NCBI GenBank assembly: GCA_963677175.2
Contig: CAXXES010000007.1
Coordinates: forward strand, 806,001-870,000
Origin: Sunxiuqinia sp963677175
GTDB lineage: Bacteria > Bacteroidota > Bacteroidia > Bacteroidales > Prolixibacteraceae
Length of the DNA stretch: 64,000 nt
Direction of reading: 5' to 3'
Under the pieces are notes generated by a model. That model was not told the origin of the DNA and made no database searches. It saw only the letters and a program-made list of their open reading frames with translations. A program made the position numbers and the translations under genes. Below, piece after piece: positions 53,501 to 60,250 of the stretch (position 1 is its first letter; each line of letters starts with the position of its first letter).

Positions 53501-53980
53501 TCCATTCATGGTTCCCTTAATAAGCACCGTAACTCCGGGAATTGGCTCCCCTCCTTCATTCACAACCCGCCCTGTTACCTGCTTGGGCTGAAGAGTAAAA
53601 AACCCAGTTTCCTCCGCGCCCTTATTAAACAGGGCAACTTGCCGTCCTACGATTTTGTAGGCGATGTTGGTCTCTTCAAAAATTTCATTTAAGATGTCTT
53701 GAATAGCGGCACTCTTGCTTTCAATTGAAATTTTTTCCTGGGTGTCGATATCACCCGAATAGAAGAAGCGGAATTCGCTCTGGTCTTCAATCTTCTTCAA
53801 CACATCGTTAATGCTGGTGTTTTTCATCGATAGGGACAGTTTTGTTGTCTGGGAATAAGTTTTAGAGGCAAAAACTGAAAGTACCGATAAACATAGAATA
53901 AATGCACTAAGCTTCATAATCATTAGAAGTTTTAAGAAGAAATTCCATAAGGGGACTTTCTTCAATACCTTTTTTTTCAT
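50567..53980 (-). CDS. SusC-type TonB-dependent transporter with STN domain (mannan PUL)
   Basis: 1137 residues from the ATG at 53980 (MKKKVLKKVPLW). Signal peptide to about residue 45, STN domain (about 46-115, TKLSLSMKNTSINDVLKKIE), carboxypeptidase-like repeat (about 138-225, VTGRVVNEGGEPIPGVTVLI), plug (VIDGLISGTGTLNNLNPNDI) and a 22-strand type barrel ending YYGFGLELEF. It imports mannan oligosaccharides with SusD, and its STN domain should signal to FecR. The N-terminus and start context are like those of the first SusC. Confidence 0.96.
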   Translation of the reverse strand: MKKKVLKKVPLWNFFLKLLMIMKLSAFILCLSVLSVFASKTYSQTTKLSLSMKNTSINDVLKKIEDQSEFRFFYSGDIDTQEKISIESKSAAIQDILNEIFEETNIAYKIVGRQVALFNKGAEETGFFTLQPKQVTGRVVNEGGEPIPGVTVLIKGTMNGTITDLDGSYVIGNVPENASLVFSFIGMVSQEVPVAGKTNIEVRMREDVVGVEEVVVIGYGTRQKKNLIGAVDQVNANLIEDRPVSNAMQALQGASANLIIQQKSMNPNDNNMNINIRGVSTMNNNDPLIVIDGLISGTGTLNNLNPNDIENISVLKDAGSAAIYGSRSANGVILVTTRKGGKTGKPLVKFSSMVGYQDPDILFQPVQGWQNAMLRNQANMNVGNAPIFTPLQIRDLYEHRSEEFWYLNEIMQKGLQQNYNMSVSGGNQNSTYMISAGYLDQESNFVGDFGTERYNFRSNHTTEYGRFKLTSLMAYTKRMENTVAGGTGNTIINSSRIPPYYYYKFQEDGKWLINDVIGDDNTMAYLKDGGYEKKDEDNFIGSLGLDFSIIEGLKAKGLVGLDLTQHHRFRRDKKVPLYSTTDLETPVSYIHPNTLTEDYNSKKYTLSTQFMLDFNRTFNSVHQVNGLLGVSNESYTFKASRIAWEYTDEELGLPTTEDKIQNKDNKNSNGDTDQTSITSVFGRGGYSYMNKYYADVTFRYDGSSKFAEDERWGFFPSVSAGWRLSSENFMAGYAERIGDLKIRASYGVLGNQNVDNYSYQTAFEIKKDEYVFNNEVVPGIGIDYGNPYLTWEKSANQNIGMDAAFFKGSLYVTFDYFNKETTDILLSPEVSTVFGSNAAKENAGTMRNRGWETTLTYRLRSRNFDHRFSLNMADSQNEVTDFGGKERIDQNDQLYKLIREGEALGSYFGYKTDGYFQSFEEIANSALPVGASVQPGDVKYKDINGDEVIDEKDRVVLGNAFPRYTFGFTYDVTFKNFDFSVLLQGVGKRDMYIRGELIEPFHSNYSYAIYQHQLDFWTPTNPDAKWPRLVAPSSPSSANNWGKAGSDIYLLDGAYLRVKNIQLGYTLPSRLTSRVGIQKLRASVNAQNLLTLSKNSFIDPESSEFGNNMGGIEGVAANSARNYPTLVYYGFGLELEF

Positions 53981-53987
53981 AAGTTTG
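53980..53987 (+). promoter_or_regulatory. Candidate plus-strand -7 box over the susC start (mannan PUL)
   Basis: TAAGTTTG fits TAnnTTTG; its first base belongs to the susC start codon complement, the same place as TAAATTTG in PUL 1. Its -33 is not clear. Confidence 0.35.
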
Positions 53988-53993
53988 ACTTAT

Positions 53994-54062
53994 TAAGATT
54001 AATAATTATCCACAATTATTTTTCAATGGGTGGGGAAGTTCGCAGCTTTCCCACTTTTTTTT
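53994..54062 (+). ncRNA. Candidate antisense RNA against the susC leader (mannan PUL)
   Basis: Predicted from the plus-strand box at 53980-53987 and the terminator at 54030-54062; about 69 nt. Layout, size, loop length (7 nt) and strand are the same as for the candidate at 18224-18293, though the stem sequences differ. It fits the DonS-type antisense RNA of sigma/anti-sigma PULs. Transcription is inferred, not shown. Confidence 0.55.
54030..54062 (+). terminator. Plus-strand intrinsic terminator between fecR and susC (mannan PUL)
   Basis: A 9-bp stem, GTGGGGAAG at 54030-54038 with CTTTCCCAC at 54046-54054, 7-nt loop, followed by eight T. One pair is G-U on the plus strand but A-C on the minus, and the T tract is on the plus strand only. 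No plus-strand gene precedes it. Confidence 0.85.
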
Positions 54063-54133
54063 CGCCAATGGCGGTTTTGCTATTTCTTTTACTTGTTGTT
54101 CACATAGGCCATTTATTTTAGGTTCAGTGTTTT

Positions 54134-55102
54134 TTACTTTTTTGAAATAACCAGTCTCCTGGTATTTTTATGGTATTCATATTTTAAAGGCAAGGTCAGT
54201 TCCATTAATTCCATCACTTCCCTTATTGATTCAAATTCAATGTTGGCGGTCATTTGTATCTCCTTAAGCGATTGGTCTTCAATGTCGATATCAATGTTGT
54301 ACCACCTTTCAAGCTTGTTTATCACGGTCGACAAAGGCTCATTCTTAATGATCAACTGGTTCCTTACCCACGATGAAAAAAGGACAGGCTCAACGTTGCT
54401 TAGTTCTATTGATTGTTTCACAGTATCAATAACCGCTTGTTGCCCCGGAAGCATGTCAGCGTGTTTTTTCGAAGCTGTTTCCAGTGTGATTTTTCCACGC
54501 TCCAGTGTAACCGCTGGTACCTCGCCGGCATAAGCCATTACATTAAAAGCTGTGCCCAATACGGCAATCATGAAATGTGATGTTTCGACCCGGAAAGGTT
54601 TTTTGTCCTTCTTCACATCAAAAAAAGCTTCACCTTTAAGTTTCACCAAGCGGTAATCCCCTATAAATTCATCAGGAAAGCTAATTGATGAACCTGAATT
54701 TAACCAAACGGTGGAACCATCGGGCAATTGAAATGTCGTTTTTGATGCCAATGGGGTAGAAATGGTTTGCATATCTGCCGGACGGTTGTTGTTTTTTTGA
54801 AGCTGCAGCAAAAAAGCGACTGCCAAGGGTAGCAACAAGATGGCCGCTGCACGGGTCAAATAGTTTACAAACCTTGCTGATTTTGGCCCCAGCTTTTCCT
54901 GTTTGTTTATTTCGAAATGAATTTTGTGGAGGCTGCCCTGAAGGTCAGGGATGTTCACGTCACGATCCATGTGGTCCCAATCTTCTTTTAAATGATCTTC
55001 TAAAAGAAACTTTTTACTTGGATCCGTAAACAATTCGATGAACAACCGGAATTCTTCCTCCGTAGCGTTGTTGTCAAGATATTTTCGAAAAAATGCTTTC
55101 AT
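54134..55102 (-). CDS. FecR-family anti-sigma factor (mannan PUL)
   Basis: 322 residues. N-terminal sigma-binding part (NATEEEFRLFIELFTDPSKK), one membrane helix (about 82-100, LTRAAAILLLPLAVAFLLQL), the periplasmic FecR domain (TFQLPDGSTVWLNSGSSISF) and a C-terminal domain with VINKLERWYNIDIDI. It keeps the neighbouring ECF sigma bound until SusC senses mannan. Unlike PUL 1, the sigma gene is divergent (359 bp away) rather than upstream in the same strand. Confidence 0.95.
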   Translation of the reverse strand: MKAFFRKYLDNNATEEEFRLFIELFTDPSKKFLLEDHLKEDWDHMDRDVNIPDLQGSLHKIHFEINKQEKLGPKSARFVNYLTRAAAILLLPLAVAFLLQLQKNNNRPADMQTISTPLASKTTFQLPDGSTVWLNSGSSISFPDEFIGDYRLVKLKGEAFFDVKKDKKPFRVETSHFMIAVLGTAFNVMAYAGEVPAVTLERGKITLETASKKHADMLPGQQAVIDTVKQSIELSNVEPVLFSSWVRNQLIIKNEPLSTVINKLERWYNIDIDIEDQSLKEIQMTANIEFESIREVMELMELTLPLKYEYHKNTRRLVISKK

Positions 55103-55207
55103 TGATTGCTGCTTTCATTTAGGTAAACGTGTACTTCCCTAAAAACCCCTGCCCGCATATTAAAATTTTTTATTGGTGTCCGATTAATTTATTCAAAGGC
55201 GACTATG

Positions 55208-55312
55208 GTTAGAATGTCTCGAACCCGGGTTAGAACGCCTCGAACCTGGGTTAGAACGCCTCGAACCTGGGTTAGAATGCTTCGAACCTGGGTTAGAGCC
55301 CTCCGAACCTTT
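55208..55312. repeat. Tandem array of five 21-bp units (core GTTAGAACGCCTCGAACC)
   Basis: GTTAG starts at 55208, 55229, 55250, 55271 and 55292, exactly 21 bp apart. Units 2 and 3 are identical; units 1, 4 and 5 differ at a few bases. Each has an imperfect dyad, GGTT...AACC. The array fills the middle of the 359-bp divergent region between fecR and the sigma gene of the mannan PUL; nothing else but the sigma promoter is seen in that region. Confidence 0.92.
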
Positions 55313-55426
55313 TACCGCGATAAAGACTTCTCTTTTTGACGGCAGTGGGGCGTAGCGGTTGTCGTTTAAAAGTCGGGAGGATGGTCCCTGACTGCCGGGT
55401 GTCACAAAGAAAATGAAACATTTTTG

Positions 55427-55434
55427 TAGTTTTG
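55427..55434 (+). promoter_or_regulatory. Predicted -7 box of the mannan PUL sigma gene
   Basis: TAGTTTTG fits TAnnTTTG, 27 bp before the ATG at 55462; the in-frame TTG at 55432 lies inside this box and is not a start. Confidence 0.5.
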
Positions 55435-55461
55435 CACACTGCGAGAAGAAAGCAAACCATC

Positions 55462-56031
55462 ATGGGAAACAACCTTTTGAAGCAGCTCAGGGCTGGCGAC
55501 AAAACAGCGGTGAACGGGCTATACGAGCAGTACAGCAACCGGTTGTATCGTTTCGCCTTCGGCTATTTAAAGTCGGAAGAGGATACGCTCGACTTGGTGC
55601 AGGAGGTTTTTATCCGCCTGTGGAACAGCCGCAAAACCTTAAAAGATGATACCAACTTGGAGGCTTTCCTGTTTACCGTTGCGCGCAATGCGGTCATTTC
55701 TACTTTTCGGAAAAAAGTTTCGGAAAAAGAATATCTTGAACATTTGAGGTCGGTGGTTATCAAAAACAGTTCGGATACCGAAAAGCAGGTTGATTTTACT
55801 TTGTTATCGGAACAGGTTCAACAATTAGTCCAGAAACTTCCCGAACAAAGGCGGCGCATCTTTTTGCTCAGCAAAGAAGCTGGCCGTTCAAACAAAGACA
55901 TAGCTGATGAACTCAAAATTTCAATCAAAACCGTGGAAGACCACATGACCAAAGCCCGGAAGTTTTTGAAAGAAAACTTAAAAGAGTACGGCATGATTGC
56001 CATACTCTTTTTTGAACTTTTTGTCTCGTAA
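55462..56031 (+). CDS. ECF RNA polymerase sigma-70 factor (mannan PUL)
   Basis: 189 residues from the ATG at 55462 (MGNNLLKQLRAGDKTAVNGL). Region 2 (LVQEVFIRLWNSRKTLKDD, EAFLFTVARNAVISTFRKK) and region 4 (LPEQRRRIFLLSKEAGRSNK, ISIKTVEDHMTKARKFLKEN) are complete. It is the partner of the FecR at 54134-55102 and should activate the mannan susC operon. It is followed by a degenerate region rather than another gene. Confidence 0.95.
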   Translation: MGNNLLKQLRAGDKTAVNGLYEQYSNRLYRFAFGYLKSEEDTLDLVQEVFIRLWNSRKTLKDDTNLEAFLFTVARNAVISTFRKKVSEKEYLEHLRSVVIKNSSDTEKQVDFTLLSEQVQQLVQKLPEQRRRIFLLSKEAGRSNKDIADELKISIKTVEDHMTKARKFLKENLKEYGMIAILFFELFVS

Positions 56032-56034
56032 TAT

Positions 56035-56268
56035 CTCAGCGGTGAAAATAGACGGTAATCTACCTGGTGTGTCATCCACCGCATTTGCGCCACCGGATTA
56101 TCCATCGGTTTGGTTTGCGACAGGTGCCATTTACCAGTCATATCGGCATGGTAGCCATTTTAATTTCGCCGCCATTGCAAGCCAAACTTGTTGTTCTTGG
56201 TTTCAATTACAACCTACTTCCCATCTTCAAAAATCATCACCGACTTAGTTCCATCAGTTTTAAAACTG
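56035..56268 (-). pseudogene. Degenerate coding remnant with two in-frame stops
   Basis: One minus-strand frame reads FKTDGTKSVMIFEDGK, TAG (56214-56216), VVIETKNNKFGLQWRRN, TAA (56160-56162), NGYHADMTGKWHLSQTKPMD and NPVAQMRWMTHQVDYR. The sequence looks like real protein broken by two stops. It lies just past the end of the propeller-like lipoprotein gene and before the sigma gene. The original family is not recognised. Confidence 0.4.
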
Positions 56269-57606
56269 AATAATGTATACGAGTTCACCTATTTCTCCAC
56301 TTCTATTTCCTTGTGAAGGCAAAAAACTAGTAACTACAAACTTGTCAGCATCAATTGAAGTAATTCCAGGATTGGCGAAAGATGTTGATCCAAGTGGTGT
56401 TTGTGGCTGTAGGGTATAATAAAATGCGCCATTCCCAAACAAAAGTCGCCAGCTACTCCAATCTCCAGAGCTTATTTGAGCTTCCTGAAGCACATAATCG
56501 CCGTCATGACTAAATGCACTTCTCCCCCCAATATTCCCTTTGTATCCCATCTCCTGAATGGTAAAATTTGACACTTCATCTTTCCAGGTTCTCCAATCTG
56601 AAAAATCACGAAGAATTCCAAAAGCTTGTTGGTCACGAACTCCATTATCATAGTAGTGGTATCCAATAACAATGTGAGAAGAGGACGGGCTCAATCCCTC
56701 AATTTTTCGTATATCAGGAGTTCCTTCGGCCAGGTTCGAGAAGGTCTGAGATATTGTCTTATCATTAGAGGGCTTGTCCATCGCCAAGTCCGCATAGGAC
56801 GAGTAATATCTGACCCGGATGTTATTAGATCCCTGAACGGGGTCTTGCTCGTTAGCGATAATATACCCACTACCCCATTTTTCTATATCACCTTGATGTG
56901 ACCGATCTCCCAACGCTGTAATATTGATCCAGTTTTTAAGATCATTACTGCCAGCCAGGTAGAGTATGAATTCGTTTGTGCTTGCCATGGCATGATATAC
57001 CCCAAGATAGGTATACGATTCATCTGCTTTTACAATTCTTAAGACATCCATTACCCGTCCTTTGTCATCTTTCATATCAAAAGAGGGCTCTGCACTCGCC
57101 ACGTTGTTCAACTTCTCAATTTTCTGCATCGTCGATGTATTCTGATAAAACCACCAACCGTACGCAATACTTAAATTTCGGATATTGTTCTTTTTCTGAA
57201 GTTCAGCGACAGAAAAAACAGTTTTAGCTGCATTTAAATCGATCATGGAAGTCCGATATTCCTCCAAGGTCATAGCTGCCAATTGTTGAGCACTAAATAT
57301 GTTTGCTTCAAAAAAAAACTTATAAATCATAGCCCCCATGCACAAATCAACATCCTCCATTTCCTCCAGAAAAGAAAGCGCGTCATCACATCGCTTGTCA
57401 AGACCTGAAATCAATGAATTCCGCATATCTGTATAATCCATTGACATAACTGTTGACGCTGAAGCCCATTCCATGTAAAGCAGGGTCTTCACCAAAAAAT
57501 TTTCATTCTTAACAAGAGTCTCCTCCGGCACTGGATCATCGCTGCCTTTAGAACAGCCGCCAAAACCAAGAGAAAAAACCAATAAAATGTAGATCAAATT
57601 TTTCAT
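56260..57606 (-). CDS. Lipoprotein of unknown function with a propeller-like C-terminal half
   Basis: 448 residues. SPII signal LGFGGCSKG (Cys18). N-terminal helical half (about 30-165), then a segment from about 180 onward with repeats in the style of GH43/GH117 propellers: YLGVYHAMASTNEFILYLAG, then SNDLKNWINITALGD, SHQGDIEKWGSGYIIANEQD and GGRSAFSHDGDYVLQEAQ. Catalytic residues cannot be assigned. It may be a glycan hydrolase or binding protein of PUL 3, as the last gene of that strand. The end overlaps a degenerate remnant, so its C-terminus may be altered. Confidence 0.65.
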   Translation of the reverse strand: MKNLIYILLVFSLGFGGCSKGSDDPVPEETLVKNENFLVKTLLYMEWASASTVMSMDYTDMRNSLISGLDKRCDDALSFLEEMEDVDLCMGAMIYKFFFEANIFSAQQLAAMTLEEYRTSMIDLNAAKTVFSVAELQKKNNIRNLSIAYGWWFYQNTSTMQKIEKLNNVASAEPSFDMKDDKGRVMDVLRIVKADESYTYLGVYHAMASTNEFILYLAGSNDLKNWINITALGDRSHQGDIEKWGSGYIIANEQDPVQGSNNIRVRYYSSYADLAMDKPSNDKTISQTFSNLAEGTPDIRKIEGLSPSSSHIVIGYHYYDNGVRDQQAFGILRDFSDWRTWKDEVSNFTIQEMGYKGNIGGRSAFSHDGDYVLQEAQISSGDWSSWRLLFGNGAFYYTLQPQTPLGSTSFANPGITSIDADKFVVTSFLPSQGNRSGEIGELVYIIQF

Positions 57607-57677
57607 TGTAGTTAGTTTCTTAACAGACTTTTAATGCCCCCTCAAACCAACCGTCATTAAAAGCCTGTTATTTTTGA

Positions 57678-59039
57678 TTATAAGGACCAACCTTCCCGGT
57701 ATTTATAATGTATAAATTGATCTGCTTCAGGCATTTTGGGAAAACTGAGATTTTCAGGGTCAAAACGGAGACTTTGAAAACTCAGTTTTTCTCTCAGTTC
57801 TGGTCTCAGTGCAATATTGCCCAATAAAACGGTTTCCGTCAATGGTCCTGCCCATTCATAATTAGACCCTGCCGGGTCGCCGCCCTTACAAGCCAGTATC
57901 CACTCCATTCGATGTCCGGGAGACGAAGGCAGATATGGTTTTGGCCTTTGATAAGATTCATTCAAGGAATCCGGAAGAATTCGATTTCCCAAAATCTTTC
58001 CTTTACTTCCCACATAGAGAACGCCTCCGGCTCCCAATTGAACATCATCACCCATATCCGGTAAACGTGGAGGACGTAATCCACCATCATACCAGGTTAG
58101 CCTTAACGGTGGCATTTCTTCTCGTGCCGGGAAATCATAGGTTACGATGGAACCAAGCGGATAAGTTTCATCATTTACCAAAGTTGAAACCGCCTGAATA
58201 TTTGTTGGATATTTTAGCTTCAACGCCCGAAAAACAGTATCAAACGAGTGACAGCCAATATCTCCAAGAGCGCCGGTACCAAAGTCGAGCCACCCGCGCC
58301 ATCGAAACGGATGATAATCCGAGTGATATGGACGTAATGGAGCGGGCCCGGTGAAAAGATCCCAGTCAAGACTTTCAGGTACAGGAGGCGTATCCTGTGG
58401 CCGTCTCACTCCCTGAGGCCAATAGGTATCAGCAAGCCCCCGGTTTGGACGATCCGTCCAAACGTGTACTTCCTGTATTGTGCCAATCACCCCATCCCAA
58501 ATCATCTCCTGAATCCGACGTGAAGCATCGCTGGCCTGACCTTGATTGCCCATTTGTGTTGCAACGTTGTACTTCCGGGCAGCTTCTGTTAACATCCTTG
58601 CTTCATAGACCGTGTGAGTCAGTGGCTTTTCAGTATAAACATGCTTTCCCCTCCTCATTGCCTCCATACTTATTAAGGCATGTGTATGATCGGGCGTAGC
58701 AACGATCACGGCATCAATATCCTTCTGCTCATCCAGCATCATCCGATAGTCTCTATATTTTTTTGCTTTCGAGTAGGTGTTAAACACATTGGATACCGAT
58801 TCATTCCAGTCAACATCACACAGGGCAACAATATTCTCCGTCTTTGCGACATCTTCCAGATCCACACGCCCCATGCCACCTATACCAATGCCTGCAACAT
58901 TGAGTTTATCACTTGGAGCGAGGTGCCCCAATCCAGAAACAGCATGCGAGGGAACAACAGTAAATCCACCCAACACAATGGTAGAGGTTCCAATAAAACC
59001 TCTACGACTTATCGTTTTTGATTCTTTCGACTTCATCAT
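57678..59039 (-). CDS. Gfo/Idh/MocA-family oxidoreductase, Tat-exported
   Basis: 453 residues from the first of two ATGs (59039, 59036); an upstream GTG would overlap the preceding gene. Twin-arginine signal SRRGFIGTSTIVLGGFTVV (SRRGF). The Rossmann fold is at KLNVAGIGIGGMGRVD and NIVALCDVDW; EKPLTHTVYEARMLTEA holds the family's conserved EKP, and DIGCHSFDTVFRALKL follows. It oxidises or reduces a sugar with tightly bound NAD(H) in the periplasm. Next to a DUF1080 protein, it probably takes part in a 3-keto-sugar cleavage route (inference). Confidence 0.9.
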   Translation of the reverse strand: MMKSKESKTISRRGFIGTSTIVLGGFTVVPSHAVSGLGHLAPSDKLNVAGIGIGGMGRVDLEDVAKTENIVALCDVDWNESVSNVFNTYSKAKKYRDYRMMLDEQKDIDAVIVATPDHTHALISMEAMRRGKHVYTEKPLTHTVYEARMLTEAARKYNVATQMGNQGQASDASRRIQEMIWDGVIGTIQEVHVWTDRPNRGLADTYWPQGVRRPQDTPPVPESLDWDLFTGPAPLRPYHSDYHPFRWRGWLDFGTGALGDIGCHSFDTVFRALKLKYPTNIQAVSTLVNDETYPLGSIVTYDFPAREEMPPLRLTWYDGGLRPPRLPDMGDDVQLGAGGVLYVGSKGKILGNRILPDSLNESYQRPKPYLPSSPGHRMEWILACKGGDPAGSNYEWAGPLTETVLLGNIALRPELREKLSFQSLRFDPENLSFPKMPEADQFIHYKYREGWSL

Positions 59040-59061
59040 AACCACGATTAATAATTGCCAT

Positions 59062-60126
59062 TTAATGAATGATTGGAGTAAGAACCAAATTCCGGAATGA
59101 TATCCCGGTATGATCCCCTTGAAGATATATAGGCCCTGGAGCAAACACATCGGACTGAATGGCTCCACCAGTGGCACCATAAACAGGTTGATTATTTATA
59201 ATCGTGGTGCCATTGAGCACTACAGTTACATGTCGGTCACACAAGGTTATGTACAGGTTCTGCCATTCACCCGCTGGCTTCTCCGCTTTTACAGTGGGAA
59301 GAATTCTTGTAAAAATAGCTCCCATACTACCACCCCAGGTAAGCGGACGCTCATAAGAATCTGCCACTTGTACTTCATACATGCCACGCAAATAAACACC
59401 ACTATTACTGCTCGGAGGAGCATTAACCTCAAGCTTCAAATTAAAATCCTCAAAGACCTCTTCTGTTCTCAGATTACCATAACGAATTGGAGCAGTTCCT
59501 TCTTTTTGAACCGGATTATTCGTTAAAACGCCATCTGTTACCGACCAGCCGTTTGCCAGATGATCCTCAATCAGTCGCCATCCTTTAAGGTCATTCTTGT
59601 TTTCAATCAATTGAATTGGCTTTCCAGACTTGAGGCTCTTCAAATCCGGCGCAGGAGGAACATCAGGTAGTCTTGTCCCTTCAATAAAAACAGAATCCGC
59701 TCCAAGCCCTGTCACCTTTGGGCTCAAGTAAAATCCATTGATCTTATCACCATCTCTTTTCAACTCTATCCATGTTGGGTAATCTCGCGTAAGCGTTGCA
59801 TTTCCCTGAGTGTCCTTGGTCAAAGTTGCCTTACGAGGATTTCGGCCAAGATACAAGACATCACCGGCAATATAAACATAGGGCAAGCCATAAAAGACGC
59901 CTCCACCGCCCCACATAAGATCGGCATCTAAATAACCATCTTCCTGCCTCACTTGAAGCCAGCCGACCGCATTGTTCCCAAAATCAAAAGTCCACTGCCC
60001 CAAGAATCTGTCAATTTGATCTTGCGGTCCTTCAGTCATAGATTCTGCATTATTAGTATGGCACAAGGCTGAAACACCAATGCAAGTAAATAATACCAGG
60101 AAACTTAAAATTGCTGATGATTTCAT
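59062..60126 (-). CDS. DUF1080 (3-keto-disaccharide hydrolase) family protein
   Basis: 354 residues with a signal peptide (about 1-22). The PF06439 domain occupies about 165-352: NGWSVTDGVLTNNPVQKEG, YGNLRTEEVFEDFNLKLEV, SNSGVYLRGMYEVQVADSYE and GEWQNLYITLCDRHVTVVLN. The N-terminal half has another beta-rich domain (DRFLGQWTFDFGNNAVGWLQ). DUF1080 proteins cleave or act on 3-keto-glycosides made by Gfo/Idh-type dehydrogenases. The gene is 22 bp from the oxidoreductase, so the pair should act together in the periplasm. Confidence 0.87.
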   Translation of the reverse strand: MKSSAILSFLVLFTCIGVSALCHTNNAESMTEGPQDQIDRFLGQWTFDFGNNAVGWLQVRQEDGYLDADLMWGGGGVFYGLPYVYIAGDVLYLGRNPRKATLTKDTQGNATLTRDYPTWIELKRDGDKINGFYLSPKVTGLGADSVFIEGTRLPDVPPAPDLKSLKSGKPIQLIENKNDLKGWRLIEDHLANGWSVTDGVLTNNPVQKEGTAPIRYGNLRTEEVFEDFNLKLEVNAPPSSNSGVYLRGMYEVQVADSYERPLTWGGSMGAIFTRILPTVKAEKPAGEWQNLYITLCDRHVTVVLNGTTIINNQPVYGATGGAIQSDVFAPGPIYLQGDHTGISFRNLVLTPIIH

Positions 60127-60250
60127 AATGTTAAGATTTAGTTGGATTTAATTCATTTCAAAATTTGTTAATCTGTTATTCGTTTTAGTTGGTCAGGTTC
60201 GTTTAAGCAAAGTCAGTTCATTTTAATCCCAGCTATACTATGGGTGATAT

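Noticed and set aside
55193..55405. Minus-strand open frame with a seven-residue repeat rich in Ser, Asn, Pro and Gly
   Set aside because: It arises from the 21-bp tandem array (21 = 7 codons). No start context, no conserved domain, and it lies in a divergent promoter region.
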